Source of the DNA: a virus
IMG/VR virus record: IMGVR_UViG_3300020394_000989
Location: 1-50,348 of that record
Length of the DNA: 50,348 nt
Reading direction: 5' to 3' (one strand)
The translations under genes were made by a program, and so were the position numbers. Numbering within the stretch: the first letter of the stretch is position 1; each line of letters opens with the position of its first letter. This document shows positions 1 through 5,942 of this stretch, in pieces. The notes under the pieces were generated by a model that worked only from the letters and a program-made list of their open reading frames with translations, was not told where the DNA came from and searched no databases.

Positions 1-417
1 TTCTATGATATTAGTGTAGATGATTCAAACGCATCTGATCTTGTGGTACATGAAGGACCAGCAGTTTCACCACCAGACGATGCAATCGGTGCAAAACAGT
101 TCTACATCCACCATCATCAAGTGGACCATAATCGTGTCCTCTCAGGTGAAAGAACATTTGAACTTGTGAACTTTGATTGGAAGTTTCCTTACCATATTGT
201 TCATATGAATCGTAAGAGTGGAGCACTGGTAGTTCCTGTTGGAACGTATCATCGTAGCACATCAGGATCTGAGGGTTCGATTGTAATCAATCAAGCAGTA
301 AGAGATGATGAGTTCAATGCAGAAACAGAATTTGTTCCTGTGAGTGCTGGTAATAATCCCGAACTTTATCGGGTTTTGATTCATGAACAACCTGTAATCC
401 ATGACATAGGAGAGTAA
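1..417 (+). CDS. Cupin-like protein, 5' end missing
   Basis: The open frame enters from the left edge and 138 codons are visible before the stop at 415-417, so the true start lies outside the window. A histidine cluster (FYIHHHQVDHN) is followed by RVLSGERTFELVNF and later by VPVGTYHRS. This resembles the metal-binding His pair and later His of beta-barrel cupins such as sugar epimerases. I infer a small cupin-fold protein; no substrate can be named. A GTG at 43 is in frame but cuts into the domain and is unlikely to be the start. The stop overlaps the ATG of an alternative frame at 417. Confidence 0.6.
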   Translation, partial: FYDISVDDSNASDLVVHEGPAVSPPDDAIGAKQFYIHHHQVDHNRVLSGERTFELVNFDWKFPYHIVHMNRKSGALVVPVGTYHRSTSGSEGSIVINQAVRDDEFNAETEFVPVSAGNNPELYRVLIHEQPVIHDIGE

Positions 418-653
418 TGGTCAACGACTTTTTGGATAATCTGGGTGCTAGACAGCACAGAAAAATTATGGAGAAAAATGCCACCAAGGAAGAAATCATC
501 AACACCTGCGAAGAAACCTTCGGCAAAAAAGACTGCCACGAAGAAACCTACTACAACTCCGAAAGCGAAGGCAAAGACTTCAAAGACGCCTTCTACGCGC
601 CAGAAAACTACGGCACCTGGGAAACTGAAACCCAGGAAGAAACTTCCACCTGA
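417..653 (+). CDS. Alternative overlapping ORF, 78 aa, doubtful
   Basis: This frame opens with an ATG that overlaps the upstream stop (TAATG), the arrangement used repeatedly by real genes in this window, so translational coupling is possible. The first 25 residues (MVNDFLDNLGARQHRKIMEK) look protein-like. The rest is polar and acidic and is read +1 relative to the Lys/Pro/Thr-rich gene at 478-810, so it may be only its shadow. It could be a real overlapping gene, a short peptide, or the head of a frameshift fusion. I do not recognise it. Confidence 0.25.
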   Translation: MVNDFLDNLGARQHRKIMEKNATKEEIINTCEETFGKKDCHEETYYNSESEGKDFKDAFYAPENYGTWETETQEETST

Positions 654-810
654 AGAAATGCACCCCTTTCCAACATTCCCATATCGTTTAGAATATCAAG
701 ATGGAAAAGACACCAGAATCTGTCACTTCGAGTGTGAAGAACACAGAGACAAACACATTAAACGATACGGACTCAGAAAAAACCAATACTTCAGCGACAA
801 CGCTACCTAA
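478..810 (+). CDS. Basic protein with histone-tail-like N-terminus
   Basis: This is a 110-residue protein. Residues 1-60 are Lys/Pro/Thr/Ala rich with repeated KKP, AKK and TPK units, like a histone H1 tail or a nucleic-acid-binding linker. Residues 62-105 form a compact domain (FPYRLEYQDGKDTRICHFE, then EEHRDKHIKRYGL) of a type I associate with small cyanophage proteins. I chose the ATG at 478 because GGAG lies a few bases upstream; an in-frame TTG at 445 is less likely. DNA or RNA binding is inferred from composition only. Its 3' end overlaps the next membrane-protein gene by about 110 bases. Confidence 0.65.
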   Translation: MPPRKKSSTPAKKPSAKKTATKKPTTTPKAKAKTSKTPSTRQKTTAPGKLKPRKKLPPEEMHPFPTFPYRLEYQDGKDTRICHFECEEHRDKHIKRYGLRKNQYFSDNAT

Positions 811-943
811 AGATCCTATCATTCCTTCTCTTATGTTTCTTGGAGTAATACTTGCCACATTGAGTGTTATTGTGCTAGGATACTTCAAAGGTAACATGCA
901 CTTGCTTACCACACTTAAAAACGCTAGGGAGTTTTATTCATGA
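701..943 (+). CDS. Small single-pass membrane protein
   Basis: This 80-residue protein has a Ser/Thr/Asn/Glu-rich first half (residues 1-38) and then one clear transmembrane segment (LMFLGVILATLSVIVLGYF, about residues 44-63) with a short tail. The start overlaps the preceding gene in another frame. A later in-frame ATG at 833 would keep only part of the hydrophobic segment, so the 701 start is preferred but not certain. The stop overlaps the ATG of the next gene (ATGA at 940). Function unknown; it would sit in the host inner membrane. Confidence 0.5.
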   Translation: MEKTPESVTSSVKNTETNTLNDTDSEKTNTSATTLPKDPIIPSLMFLGVILATLSVIVLGYFKGNMHLLTTLKNAREFYS

Positions 944-1110
944 CTACCAAACAATTTGTATCTACTAAAGGTGATACTTGGGAGTGGGAAGAAACCCCAG
1001 AAGTTGTTGCTGCTCTGTCACAACTTCACAAAACAATTAAAGACACTGAACGTCGAATTGCCAACCTTGAACTAAAACGACCCCATGAAAGACCAACCAA
1101 TAACAGTTGA
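940..1110 (+). CDS. Small hypothetical protein, 56 aa
   Basis: It begins MTTKQFVSTKGDTWEWEETP and continues with a charged, probably helical stretch (LSQLHKTIKDTERRIANLELKR). The ATG overlaps the preceding stop (ATGA), which supports coupled translation, and the 3' end overlaps the next gene by 26 bases. The C-terminal half could form a short coiled coil. No function recognised. Confidence 0.55.
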   Translation: MTTKQFVSTKGDTWEWEETPEVVAALSQLHKTIKDTERRIANLELKRPHERPTNNS

Positions 1111-1330
1111 AGATTACAAGAAAGAAGGTGTTGCTGACGAGTTCTTTGATAAGTATTTTTACATCGCAAAAGAACTTGGTGAAGGTGCTAAAGCAGAGGA
1201 CATTTTGAAAATTATGGAAACTCTGGGTGCCTTGGTTATGAAGCAACGAATTAAGGACAAAGTAGGACCATTTGGATTCAATAAAAAAACAGATGACGGA
1301 ACAGACACAGACGGAACAGCAGAAGATTAA
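1085..1330 (+). CDS. Small hypothetical acidic protein, 81 aa
   Basis: A mostly helical, charged protein (KYFYIAKELGEGAKAEDILKI) with an acidic disordered tail ending TDDGTDTDGTAED. It overlaps both neighbours, as is normal in this dense left-hand operon. The ATG at 1085 is the only sensible start. I do not recognise the family. Confidence 0.6.
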   Translation: MKDQPITVEDYKKEGVADEFFDKYFYIAKELGEGAKAEDILKIMETLGALVMKQRIKDKVGPFGFNKKTDDGTDTDGTAED

Positions 1331-1553
1331 AGTGCCTGATGGTGCTGAACTTATTGATGATGTTTTCTATGTTTGGAAAACACGTTTCGGTCTTCATACT
1401 ACGATGACTAAAAGTGGTCGTAAAATGTTGACCGGAATGGAAAAAGAAGATGTTATCAGTATGACACGTTGGCATCTTAAATGTGAACAGGAAGGCACAC
1501 TTGAAGATTATACTCGCGTTGTTAATAATGGCGTAGTTGGCGGTAAACTGTGA
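1293..1553 (+). CDS. Small hypothetical protein, 86 aa
   Basis: The ATG at 1293 (MTEQTQTEQQKIKVPDGAEL) is chosen over an in-frame TTG at 1272. The core (DDVFYVWKTRFGLHTTMTKS, then DVISMTRWHLKCEQEG) is compact and looks like a folded small domain. The first 38 bases overlap the previous gene. Probably a cyanophage-type conserved small protein; function unknown. Confidence 0.65.
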   Translation: MTEQTQTEQQKIKVPDGAELIDDVFYVWKTRFGLHTTMTKSGRKMLTGMEKEDVISMTRWHLKCEQEGTLEDYTRVVNNGVVGGKL

Positions 1554-1588
1554 TTCGTAAACTGCACATTTGGTTATGGGGAGTTGTG

Positions 1589-1819
1589 ATGGACATTGAG
1601 GATTTTTTGTATCCTTGGAAAACATCTCAACCTCCATCCTGGGCAATAGAAAGACATAATCTTCCCAATCATCGTGATGATGAATTAGATGATATTCTTT
1701 ATCGTGAATGGGTGAAAGCACATGACGATAAGATTGGCAGATTACAAACTGAGATGATCTCTGTTCAAAATCAAATACATAAACTTCAGGATGAATTAAA
1801 GTCATGTACGAAGAATTAA
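1589..1819 (+). CDS. Small protein with C-terminal coiled coil, 76 aa
   Basis: The ATG at 1589 has GGGGAG six bases upstream, which decides the start over a GTG at 1550. The N-terminal part carries MDIEDFLYPWKTSQPPSWA. The last 30 residues (KIGRLQTEMISVQNQIHKLQ) show heptad-like hydrophobic spacing typical of a coiled coil. Cellular role unknown. Confidence 0.65.
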   Translation: MDIEDFLYPWKTSQPPSWAIERHNLPNHRDDELDDILYREWVKAHDDKIGRLQTEMISVQNQIHKLQDELKSCTKN

Positions 1820-1980
1820 ACGACTTTGAGAAAGCACTCTCTCATTTTGGAACTAGAGTAGAGATTATCACTGCCATGGAAATGGCAAATAAATTATCAA
1901 CTGAAGATGCTTATCAAATGATTAAAGCAGAAATGAAAGAAATGAAAAAAGTTCGCCGGGAGCATAAAAATGAACAGTGA
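1804..1980 (+). CDS. Small helical protein, 58 aa
   Basis: It starts MYEELNDFEKALSHFGTRVE and ends in a Lys/Glu/Met-rich helix (MIKAEMKEMKKVRREHKN). The start overlaps the end of the upstream gene by 16 bases and the stop overlaps the next gene by 11. Helical throughout by inspection. No known function. Confidence 0.6.
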   Translation: MYEELNDFEKALSHFGTRVEIITAMEMANKLSTEDAYQMIKAEMKEMKKVRREHKNEQ

Positions 1981-2152
1981 AAATGCTGCCGTAAGTGACT
2001 CTCTAAAAGTATCACAAAATGAAGATGGAAGTTTTACTTTAGAGTGGGATAAAGATGATCCTACATGGAACTTCCTTAACAACTTGACATCTGAAGAAAT
2101 TCAGAGTATGGTAGTAAAAGCAGTCGAGGATGGACTAAATGGACCTGTATAA
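1970..2152 (+). CDS. Small conserved-looking protein, 60 aa
   Basis: The ATG at 1970 follows GGGAG with good spacing. The core reads DGSFTLEWDKDDPTWNFLNN, then a helix LTSEEIQSMVVKAVEDGL. This FxxEWDxxDPxWxxLN pattern is one I associate with small proteins of T4-like cyanophages. Possibly a protein-interaction module; function unknown. Confidence 0.65.
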   Translation: MNSENAAVSDSLKVSQNEDGSFTLEWDKDDPTWNFLNNLTSEEIQSMVVKAVEDGLNGPV

Positions 2153-2480
2153 AAAGGTTGAAAAAGTCATTAACGATCATGTTATTGAACATAAGGAAGA
2201 AGTTCGTAAGGGTAAAGAACTTCTATCTAAACTTGATCTTATTAGATTCAATGAGCATACTAGAACATCACCACCACAAGACTATTCATTTAGTTTGAAC
2301 GAAACTGGTGAAAAGTCTAAATGGTGGTATGAGTATGATCGAAATGACTTAAATAGACCAAATCCTTTCAAAAAATATACCATTACATCTGGTGCTAGTA
2401 GTTACGATCCCAAATACGGTTATCACTACTCTCCTGAAGCACAAGGAACATGGTATGATTACACAGAACTTCCCGAATAA
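2139..2480 (+). CDS. Hypothetical protein, 113 aa
   Basis: A Lys/Glu-rich helix (about residues 5-33) is followed by an aromatic-rich C-terminal region with many Tyr, Trp and Pro residues (KWWYEYDRNDLNRPNPFKKY, YDPKYGYHYSP). The start overlaps the preceding gene by 14 bases and the stop overlaps the next start (TAATG). No family recognised. Confidence 0.65.
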   Translation: MDLYKKVEKVINDHVIEHKEEVRKGKELLSKLDLIRFNEHTRTSPPQDYSFSLNETGEKSKWWYEYDRNDLNRPNPFKKYTITSGASSYDPKYGYHYSPEAQGTWYDYTELPE

Positions 2481-2707
2481 TGGCATTATCTAAATCAGTA
2501 AAAGAATCACTTAAAGAAGCACAAGAATCACTCAGAAATGCGCTTGCGTATGCTGCTAGAGGTGAACGTCCCATGGTTTGCAGCACTATAGCAGAAATGA
2601 TTCAAAAGATCGAAACTGTCACCATGTGTGATGATGTTCTAGATAAACTAGAAAGTCGTGAAGATGGTTCTTCAGGAACCTGGGGTCATTTTTTTACTGA
2701 TGATTAA
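2480..2707 (+). CDS. Small helical protein, 75 aa
   Basis: It is coupled to the upstream gene by a TAATG overlap. The first half is amphipathic helix (SLKEAQESLRNALAYAARGE) and a second helix follows (STIAEMIQKIETV), resembling a small helical-hairpin adaptor. It is the last gene of the overlapping block starting at the left edge. Function unknown. Confidence 0.65.
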   Translation: MALSKSVKESLKEAQESLRNALAYAARGERPMVCSTIAEMIQKIETVTMCDDVLDKLESREDGSSGTWGHFFTDD

Positions 2708-2794
2708 GTTATATGAATCAATCCTATATAAAATATGAAGGGAATAATTTTTTCTGTGTTGAAATGCTAAAATAACTTAGTTCTCAAGAAATCT

Positions 2795-2956
2795 ATGACT
2801 CTTCCAAAAAACGGCAAAAAACTGACAGAAAAAGAAGTAAAAAGTATCGAAAGTGCTATCAAAGATACTGGAATTAAAGCAGTTCACCCCGAAAAGATGG
2901 AAGCGTTAGCAGAAATGCTGGTTTCAAAACTAAAAAATGAAAAAAATAAGCAATAA
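2795..2956 (+). CDS. Small lysine-rich protein, 53 aa
   Basis: The protein reads MTLPKNGKKLTEKEVKSIES and ends KLKNEKNKQ; it is basic and helical. An 87-base AT-rich gap precedes it, containing the -10-like TAAAAT around 2768 and a TATATAAAA stretch near 2725, so it may have its own weak promoter. No function recognised. Confidence 0.5.
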   Translation: MTLPKNGKKLTEKEVKSIESAIKDTGIKAVHPEKMEALAEMLVSKLKNEKNKQ

Positions 2957-2986
2957 TTGACTATTTTGGTAATAGATGACTACAAT
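2957..2986 (+). promoter_or_regulatory. Sigma-70-like promoter for CP12
   Basis: TTGACT (2957-2962) and TACAAT (2981-2986) are separated by 18 bases, directly before the CP12 gene. A late-like CAATAAATA overlaps the -10 region (2983-2991). Either could be used; the leader to the ATG at 3000 would be very short. Confidence 0.5.
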
Positions 2987-2999
2987 AAATATGTAAATC

Positions 3000-3242
3000 A
3001 TGCAACACAACCCAATGGATAGTGTAGAAAAGCACATCGAGGTTGATAAAAAGATCCTTGAAGATCCTACTACATCTCCTCAACAACGCCGTCATATTGA
3101 AGAAGAACTACATGAACTAGAGGTTTATGTGGAAAATCATAAGGAAGAGATTGCGGCAGGAGATCATCACGATCCTTCTGCTTTAGAATTATTCTGTGAG
3201 GTAGAACCTTCCGCACCTGAGTGTAAAATGTACGATGACTGA
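3000..3242 (+). CDS. cp12: CP12-like Calvin cycle inhibitor
   Basis: CP12 bridges GAPDH and phosphoribulokinase and inactivates both, blocking carbon fixation in the host cytosol. This 80-residue protein carries the diagnostic C-terminal module: Cys66 and Cys75 spaced as in the redox disulfide loop (LFCEVEPSAPECKMYDD), which binds GAPDH. The N-terminal region (TTSPQQRRHIEEELHELE) is a helix as in phage CP12. The N-terminal Cys pair of some host CP12s is absent, as in cyanophage versions I know. In cyanophages CP12 is thought to divert NADPH from the Calvin cycle to nucleotide synthesis; that role is inferred here. Confidence 0.88.
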   Translation: MQHNPMDSVEKHIEVDKKILEDPTTSPQQRRHIEEELHELEVYVENHKEEIAAGDHHDPSALELFCEVEPSAPECKMYDD

Positions 3243-3270
3243 TGCTATATAAACTGCCTTCAGGTAGTTT

Positions 3271-3426
3271 ATGAGTCCATCCAAATACGATCACATTTTA
3301 ATCCATCGAAATCCTAACAGACAATACTGTAAACCAAAACAAACTGAATACAAAGATCCAAAATTTATCCAACTAAGAATCTACTACAAGTGTGAGAGCA
3401 CTTACTACAATCAAAAGACAATTTAA
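3271..3426 (+). CDS. Small hypothetical protein, 51 aa
   Basis: It lies 28 bases after CP12 and just before the terminator, so it probably shares the CP12 transcript. It is basic and Tyr-rich (LIHRNPNRQYCKPKQTEYKD) with two cysteines. The ATG at 3271 follows AGGTAG. Function unknown. Confidence 0.5.
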   Translation: MSPSKYDHILIHRNPNRQYCKPKQTEYKDPKFIQLRIYYKCESTYYNQKTI

Positions 3427-3438
3427 GAACTGTCACAC

Positions 3439-3462
3439 GGGAGGTTTCGCACCTCCCTTTTT
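3439..3462 (+). terminator. Intrinsic terminator after the CP12 unit
   Basis: A perfect 7-bp GC-rich stem (GGGAGGT / ACCTCCC, loop TTCGC) is followed directly by TTTTT. This is a textbook rho-independent terminator closing the left-hand operon. Confidence 0.9.
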
Positions 3463-3475
3463 CGTGTATATTAAG

Positions 3476-3627
3476 GAAGTGGAGGGGAACAGGACACCCA
3501 TTCATCACTCCTAGCGAGTTAGTTGGCAACTCTACTGCTGGTGATAAACTCCACAAACACAAGAGAGGTAAATCATAAATGTGTTCCCTTACGCGGAACC
3601 GCCTCTCACACCCTTTTCTTTTTCACC
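3476..3627 (+). other. Possible structured leader before gene 3628
   Basis: About 150 bases between the terminator and the next gene contain nested pairings. These are GTGGAG (3478-3483) with CTCCAC (about 3550), an inner CACC/GGTG, and an innermost GAGTT/AACTC. A second element follows (GAGAGG with CCTCTC, enclosing GTTCC/GGAAC) and then a T-rich stretch. A 29-codon ORF (ATG near 3579, preceded by GAGAGG) lies inside the second element. It could be a regulatory leader or a noncoding RNA; I see no known class. Confidence 0.35.
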
Positions 3628-4047
3628 ATGGGCACTCGTTCACGCATCGGTATTCAACTCAAAGATGATTCTATTCTTTCTGTTTATTGCCATTATGATG
3701 GTTATCCTTCTTTCAATGGTAAAGTTCTCCGCGAGTTCTACGATACGAAGGAGAAAGCATCGCAACTGATTAACGGTGGTGATATGTCCTGCACCTGGAC
3801 AAATGTGGGTTGGAAGAACGAAACTCTTCCCCAATCTGGTGCTCTTCACTATACTTCTCGTGGTGAATCTATTGAAGATAACGCACCACGCCTGGATAAA
3901 GATATGGAAGAGTTCTTCTCTATGGGTGAAGAATACTCTTATATCTTCCGCAACGGTCAATGGTTTGCATACGATATGCACGAATTTGATCCTATGGTAG
4001 CACCTGAACCCGTAGAAATCCCTGCTGGTTCTATTAACGATAACTGA
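3628..4047 (+). CDS. Conserved phage protein of the MGTRSRIG type
   Basis: This 139-residue protein starts MGTRSRIGIQLKDDSILSVY and carries CHYDGYPSFNGKVL early on, a pattern I recognise from small uncharacterised proteins in many cyanophages and other phages. The frame stays open upstream to 3523, but the conserved N-terminus and an ATG at 3628 favour this start. A GDMSCTW stretch follows in the middle, then an acidic tail ending in a Pro/Glu-rich segment. It is the first gene after the CP12 terminator. Role unknown; probably cytoplasmic. Confidence 0.75.
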   Translation: MGTRSRIGIQLKDDSILSVYCHYDGYPSFNGKVLREFYDTKEKASQLINGGDMSCTWTNVGWKNETLPQSGALHYTSRGESIEDNAPRLDKDMEEFFSMGEEYSYIFRNGQWFAYDMHEFDPMVAPEPVEIPAGSINDN

Positions 4048-4054
4048 GGAAATT

Positions 4055-4282
4055 ATGCTAGAATTTGATGACATTGAACTCATGCAACTTAAGTTCTGCA
4101 TGGATCAAACCAAAAGTATGATGGCACACCCAAGTGAGCACATGCGTCACGCATCTATCACTAAGAAAGTGGAAGATGAGATGAACCGACGCAGGGAAGA
4201 CAAGGGAACTTATACGCCAGAATATGTTAGGTTACAGTTGGAAGATCAACTGCGAAAACTCCGCCGTGAGATGGGCGGTTGA
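4055..4282 (+). CDS. Small helical protein, 75 aa
   Basis: GAGGAAA precedes the ATG at 4055, only seven bases after the upstream stop, so it is translated from the same message. The sequence is charged and helical (MRHASITKKVEDEMNRRRED, then LQLEDQLRKLRREMGG) with a likely C-terminal coiled coil. A hairpin and the next promoter follow the stop. Function unknown. Confidence 0.65.
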   Translation: MLEFDDIELMQLKFCMDQTKSMMAHPSEHMRHASITKKVEDEMNRRREDKGTYTPEYVRLQLEDQLRKLRREMGG

Positions 4283-4294
4283 ATAACCTGCACA

Positions 4295-4337
4295 GGGGGC
4301 GCTGAAATGCCCCCAGATGCCCCTATAATACGTTCAT
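4295..4337 (+). promoter_or_regulatory. Hairpin plus -10 promoter cassette A
   Basis: A perfect 6-bp stem (GGGGGC 4295-4300 / GCCCCC 4309-4314) is followed after 9 bases by TATAAT (4324-4329) and then GTTCAT. No good -35 is present; CTGAAA at 4302 is the nearest. First of a series of similar cassettes. The gene at 4351 follows. Confidence 0.6.
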
Positions 4338-4350
4338 ACGATTCAAACCA

Positions 4351-4788
4351 ATGGGAACCACCTTCGCTGACTACGTTGCCACTCAGGATGCTCGCAACAC
4401 CATTCAACTGAATGTTCACAAGTGGACTCTGATGCTCTGTGATGCACTCAAGCATAATTACATCAATTATTGCATCAAGATGCACGAGCGTTCTCAAAGT
4501 GTTGAAGATCCGACTGGTTATCATCAGGAATGTATTGACAAACTGAAGAATGGTGAGTCTGATTATGACTTCTTCATTGAAGAAGGTCGTAAGTATCACA
4601 AAATTGTGATGGATGCTTGTGGTTCAAAATCTGTTCATGCTTTCATTGATAAGAAGACTGGAGAAGTTTACAAGCCAGCATCATTCAGAGGTCCTGCTAA
4701 GCACGTTCGCTTTGATCTGCGATTGATTAAGGATCGTGAGTGGTTGTATGAGCACGCTGATTGGTCAGGTTCTTATCTCTATAAGTGA
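4351..4788 (+). CDS. Conserved cyanophage hypothetical, 145 aa
   Basis: The C-terminal half has a pattern I associate with a widespread uncharacterised phage family: RKYHKIVMDACGSKSVHAFI, then DKKTGEVYKPASFRGPAKHV, then a stretch ending ADWSGSYLYK. The N-terminus (about residues 1-60) is helical and may be an interaction region. It is transcribed from cassette A. The biochemical role is unknown. The stop overlaps a short hydrophobic ORF at 4788. Confidence 0.75.
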   Translation: MGTTFADYVATQDARNTIQLNVHKWTLMLCDALKHNYINYCIKMHERSQSVEDPTGYHQECIDKLKNGESDYDFFIEEGRKYHKIVMDACGSKSVHAFIDKKTGEVYKPASFRGPAKHVRFDLRLIKDREWLYEHADWSGSYLYK

Positions 4789-4922
4789 TGACTTCAACCC
4801 ATAAACTTATCTTCATCGGTTCATTTATTTGGTTTCTTCATTGGGGTCAATGTCTTACATCTGTCATTCTGGATACGGTTATTCTAAAAAACTCTGTGAG
4901 GATGTTACCTCTTGGTTTGTGA
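4788..4922 (+). CDS. Possible 44-aa hydrophobic peptide
   Basis: An ATG overlapping the upstream stop (TGATG) opens a 44-codon frame with a hydrophobic segment (LIFIGSFIWFLHWGQCL). It overlaps the metallopeptidase start by about 70 bases in another frame. It could be a small membrane peptide or chance. Low confidence. Confidence 0.25.
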   Translation: MTSTHKLIFIGSFIWFLHWGQCLTSVILDTVILKNSVRMLPLGL

Positions 4923-5302
4923 ATACCTATTATCCACGCCACAAACTTGATATTGACATCGTTCATCGTGGATTGAAATGTGATAAGGTTGTCGGATTGT
5001 GTGATGTTAATGGTCCATCAAGTCGCCCCCGTGCTTTCTTGATTGACCTTCAAGCACACATGGAGAAGGAGTTGTATGTAAAAACTCTTTTTCATGAACT
5101 GACCCACATGGCACAGTGGATTGATGGTACGCTGCGCTGTCGCAGTGGAAAATTGTATTATTGTCAAGAACCAGCAGATAAATGGGATTATGAGCATCAA
5201 CCTCATGAAATAGAAGCACGAGAGGCAGAAGAAACTTTGTATGATTTGTGGATGATGGATAAACAACCAGTTTCATTCTTTCCAAATCGACTTACTGCTT
5301 GA
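4850..5302 (+). CDS. Small zinc metallopeptidase (HExxH)
   Basis: This 150-residue protein has the zinc signature HELTH at residues 82-86, preceded by the helix ELYVKTLF. A downstream acidic helix (HQPHEIEAREAEETLYDLW) can supply the third zinc ligand, as in SprT-like and other small phage gluzincins. I start it at ATG 4850, with GGGG just upstream, rather than TTG 4829. No signal peptide is visible, so it probably acts in the cytoplasm. Possible targets include host or virion proteins; none can be named. The next transcription unit starts within the last codons (TTGACA at 5299). Confidence 0.8.
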   Translation: MSYICHSGYGYSKKLCEDVTSWFVNTYYPRHKLDIDIVHRGLKCDKVVGLCDVNGPSSRPRAFLIDLQAHMEKELYVKTLFHELTHMAQWIDGTLRCRSGKLYYCQEPADKWDYEHQPHEIEAREAEETLYDLWMMDKQPVSFFPNRLTA

Positions 5303-5327
5303 CAGGATAAAATATCCGATCTATAAT
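5299..5327 (+). promoter_or_regulatory. Perfect-consensus sigma-70 promoter
   Basis: TTGACA (5299-5304) and TATAAT (5322-5327) have exactly 17 bases between them, an ideal housekeeping promoter. It overlaps the end of the metallopeptidase gene and drives the nuclease/methyltransferase pair. Confidence 0.9.
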
Positions 5328-5375
5328 TAAGAGATAGTCCTGAGATGACTCTAAAAGCATCACATGTAGTATCAA

Positions 5376-5391
5376 CGCACTTTTAAGTGCG
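5376..5391 (+). promoter_or_regulatory. Leader hairpin before the nuclease gene
   Basis: A 6-bp stem CGCACT/AGTGCG with loop TTTA lies nine bases before the nuclease ATG, where a ribosome would bind. It may limit translation of the nuclease, but this is inference. No T-run follows. Confidence 0.5.
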
Positions 5392-5399
5392 AGATAAAA

Positions 5400-5942
5400 A
5401 TGTTTAATAAAATGGTTGCATTCTGGGCAGATGTTCTAAATCTCCCATACAAATCAAATAGCCAAGACAACCCACTTCATGAACAGCAGGTAAGAGATTT
5501 GCTTGAAAAGCATAATCTTACTTACGTTTATCAACCTAACGGTATTCAGAACTCACCTGACTTCCGAATTACACTTAATAGCGGTAAAACCGTTGACATT
5601 GAGTGTAAGTCAAGCAAGCAAACATATCCCACCTATAATGGTGGTCTTCCAAAGTCAGGAACAGTTTACATTTTCAGCAGCAAGCGTTACAACGAAACGA
5701 CGATTTACTTCGCTGATGATGTAGTTTCTCCTCAAAAGCGTGAGCAATTCTCTAAACTTGTAGATGAGTTGAACGCAGTTCTGAAAGTTCATCAAGCAGA
5801 TGAGTCTTGGCAGGAAGATTCTAGAGGTTTCGATTTTTATATCCGAAACATGTATGTTCAGAATGGAGCAGGCAAGAAAGACTACTTCAAACATGCTGAA
5901 CGACAAATCTGCGAGTCAAACGTTCTCAATCATAACTGGTAA
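5400..5942 (+). CDS. PD-(D/E)XK nuclease, type II restriction-like
   Basis: This 180-residue protein has the catalytic pattern of type II restriction enzymes: Pro53-Asp54 (NGIQNSPDFRI) and Glu68-x-Lys70 (VDIECKSS). A conserved-looking PTYNGGLPKSGTVYIFSSKR stretch follows. Its gene overlaps a DNA methyltransferase by 50 bases, the usual layout of restriction-modification pairs. It would cut specific DNA sites, either host DNA or rival phages; the site cannot be read from sequence. The leader carries a consensus promoter and a hairpin. Alternatives are a nicking enzyme or a solitary host-DNA-degrading nuclease. The catalytic motif is seen; specificity and partnership are inferred. Confidence 0.75.
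   Translation: MFNKMVAFWADVLNLPYKSNSQDNPLHEQQVRDLLEKHNLTYVYQPNGIQNSPDFRITLNSGKTVDIECKSSKQTYPTYNGGLPKSGTVYIFSSKRYNETTIYFADDVVSPQKREQFSKLVDELNAVLKVHQADESWQEDSRGFDFYIRNMYVQNGAGKKDYFKHAERQICESNVLNHNW

Noticed and set aside
11-262. Minus-strand ORF opposite the cupin-like gene
   Set aside because: It has no promoter or ribosome site and mirrors a well-supported + strand gene.
273-300. GGTTCGATT resembling a tRNA T-loop
   Set aside because: There is no acceptor or anticodon stem around it, and it lies in a coding region. I found no convincing tRNA in the window.
1278-1805. 175-codon minus-strand ORF
   Set aside because: It is a shadow of several overlapping + strand genes that have ribosome sites and protein-like sequence.
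3439-3627. Known riboswitch or glutamine-type cyanobacterial RNA
   Set aside because: The conserved motifs of the classes I know are not visible; only generic stems are seen.
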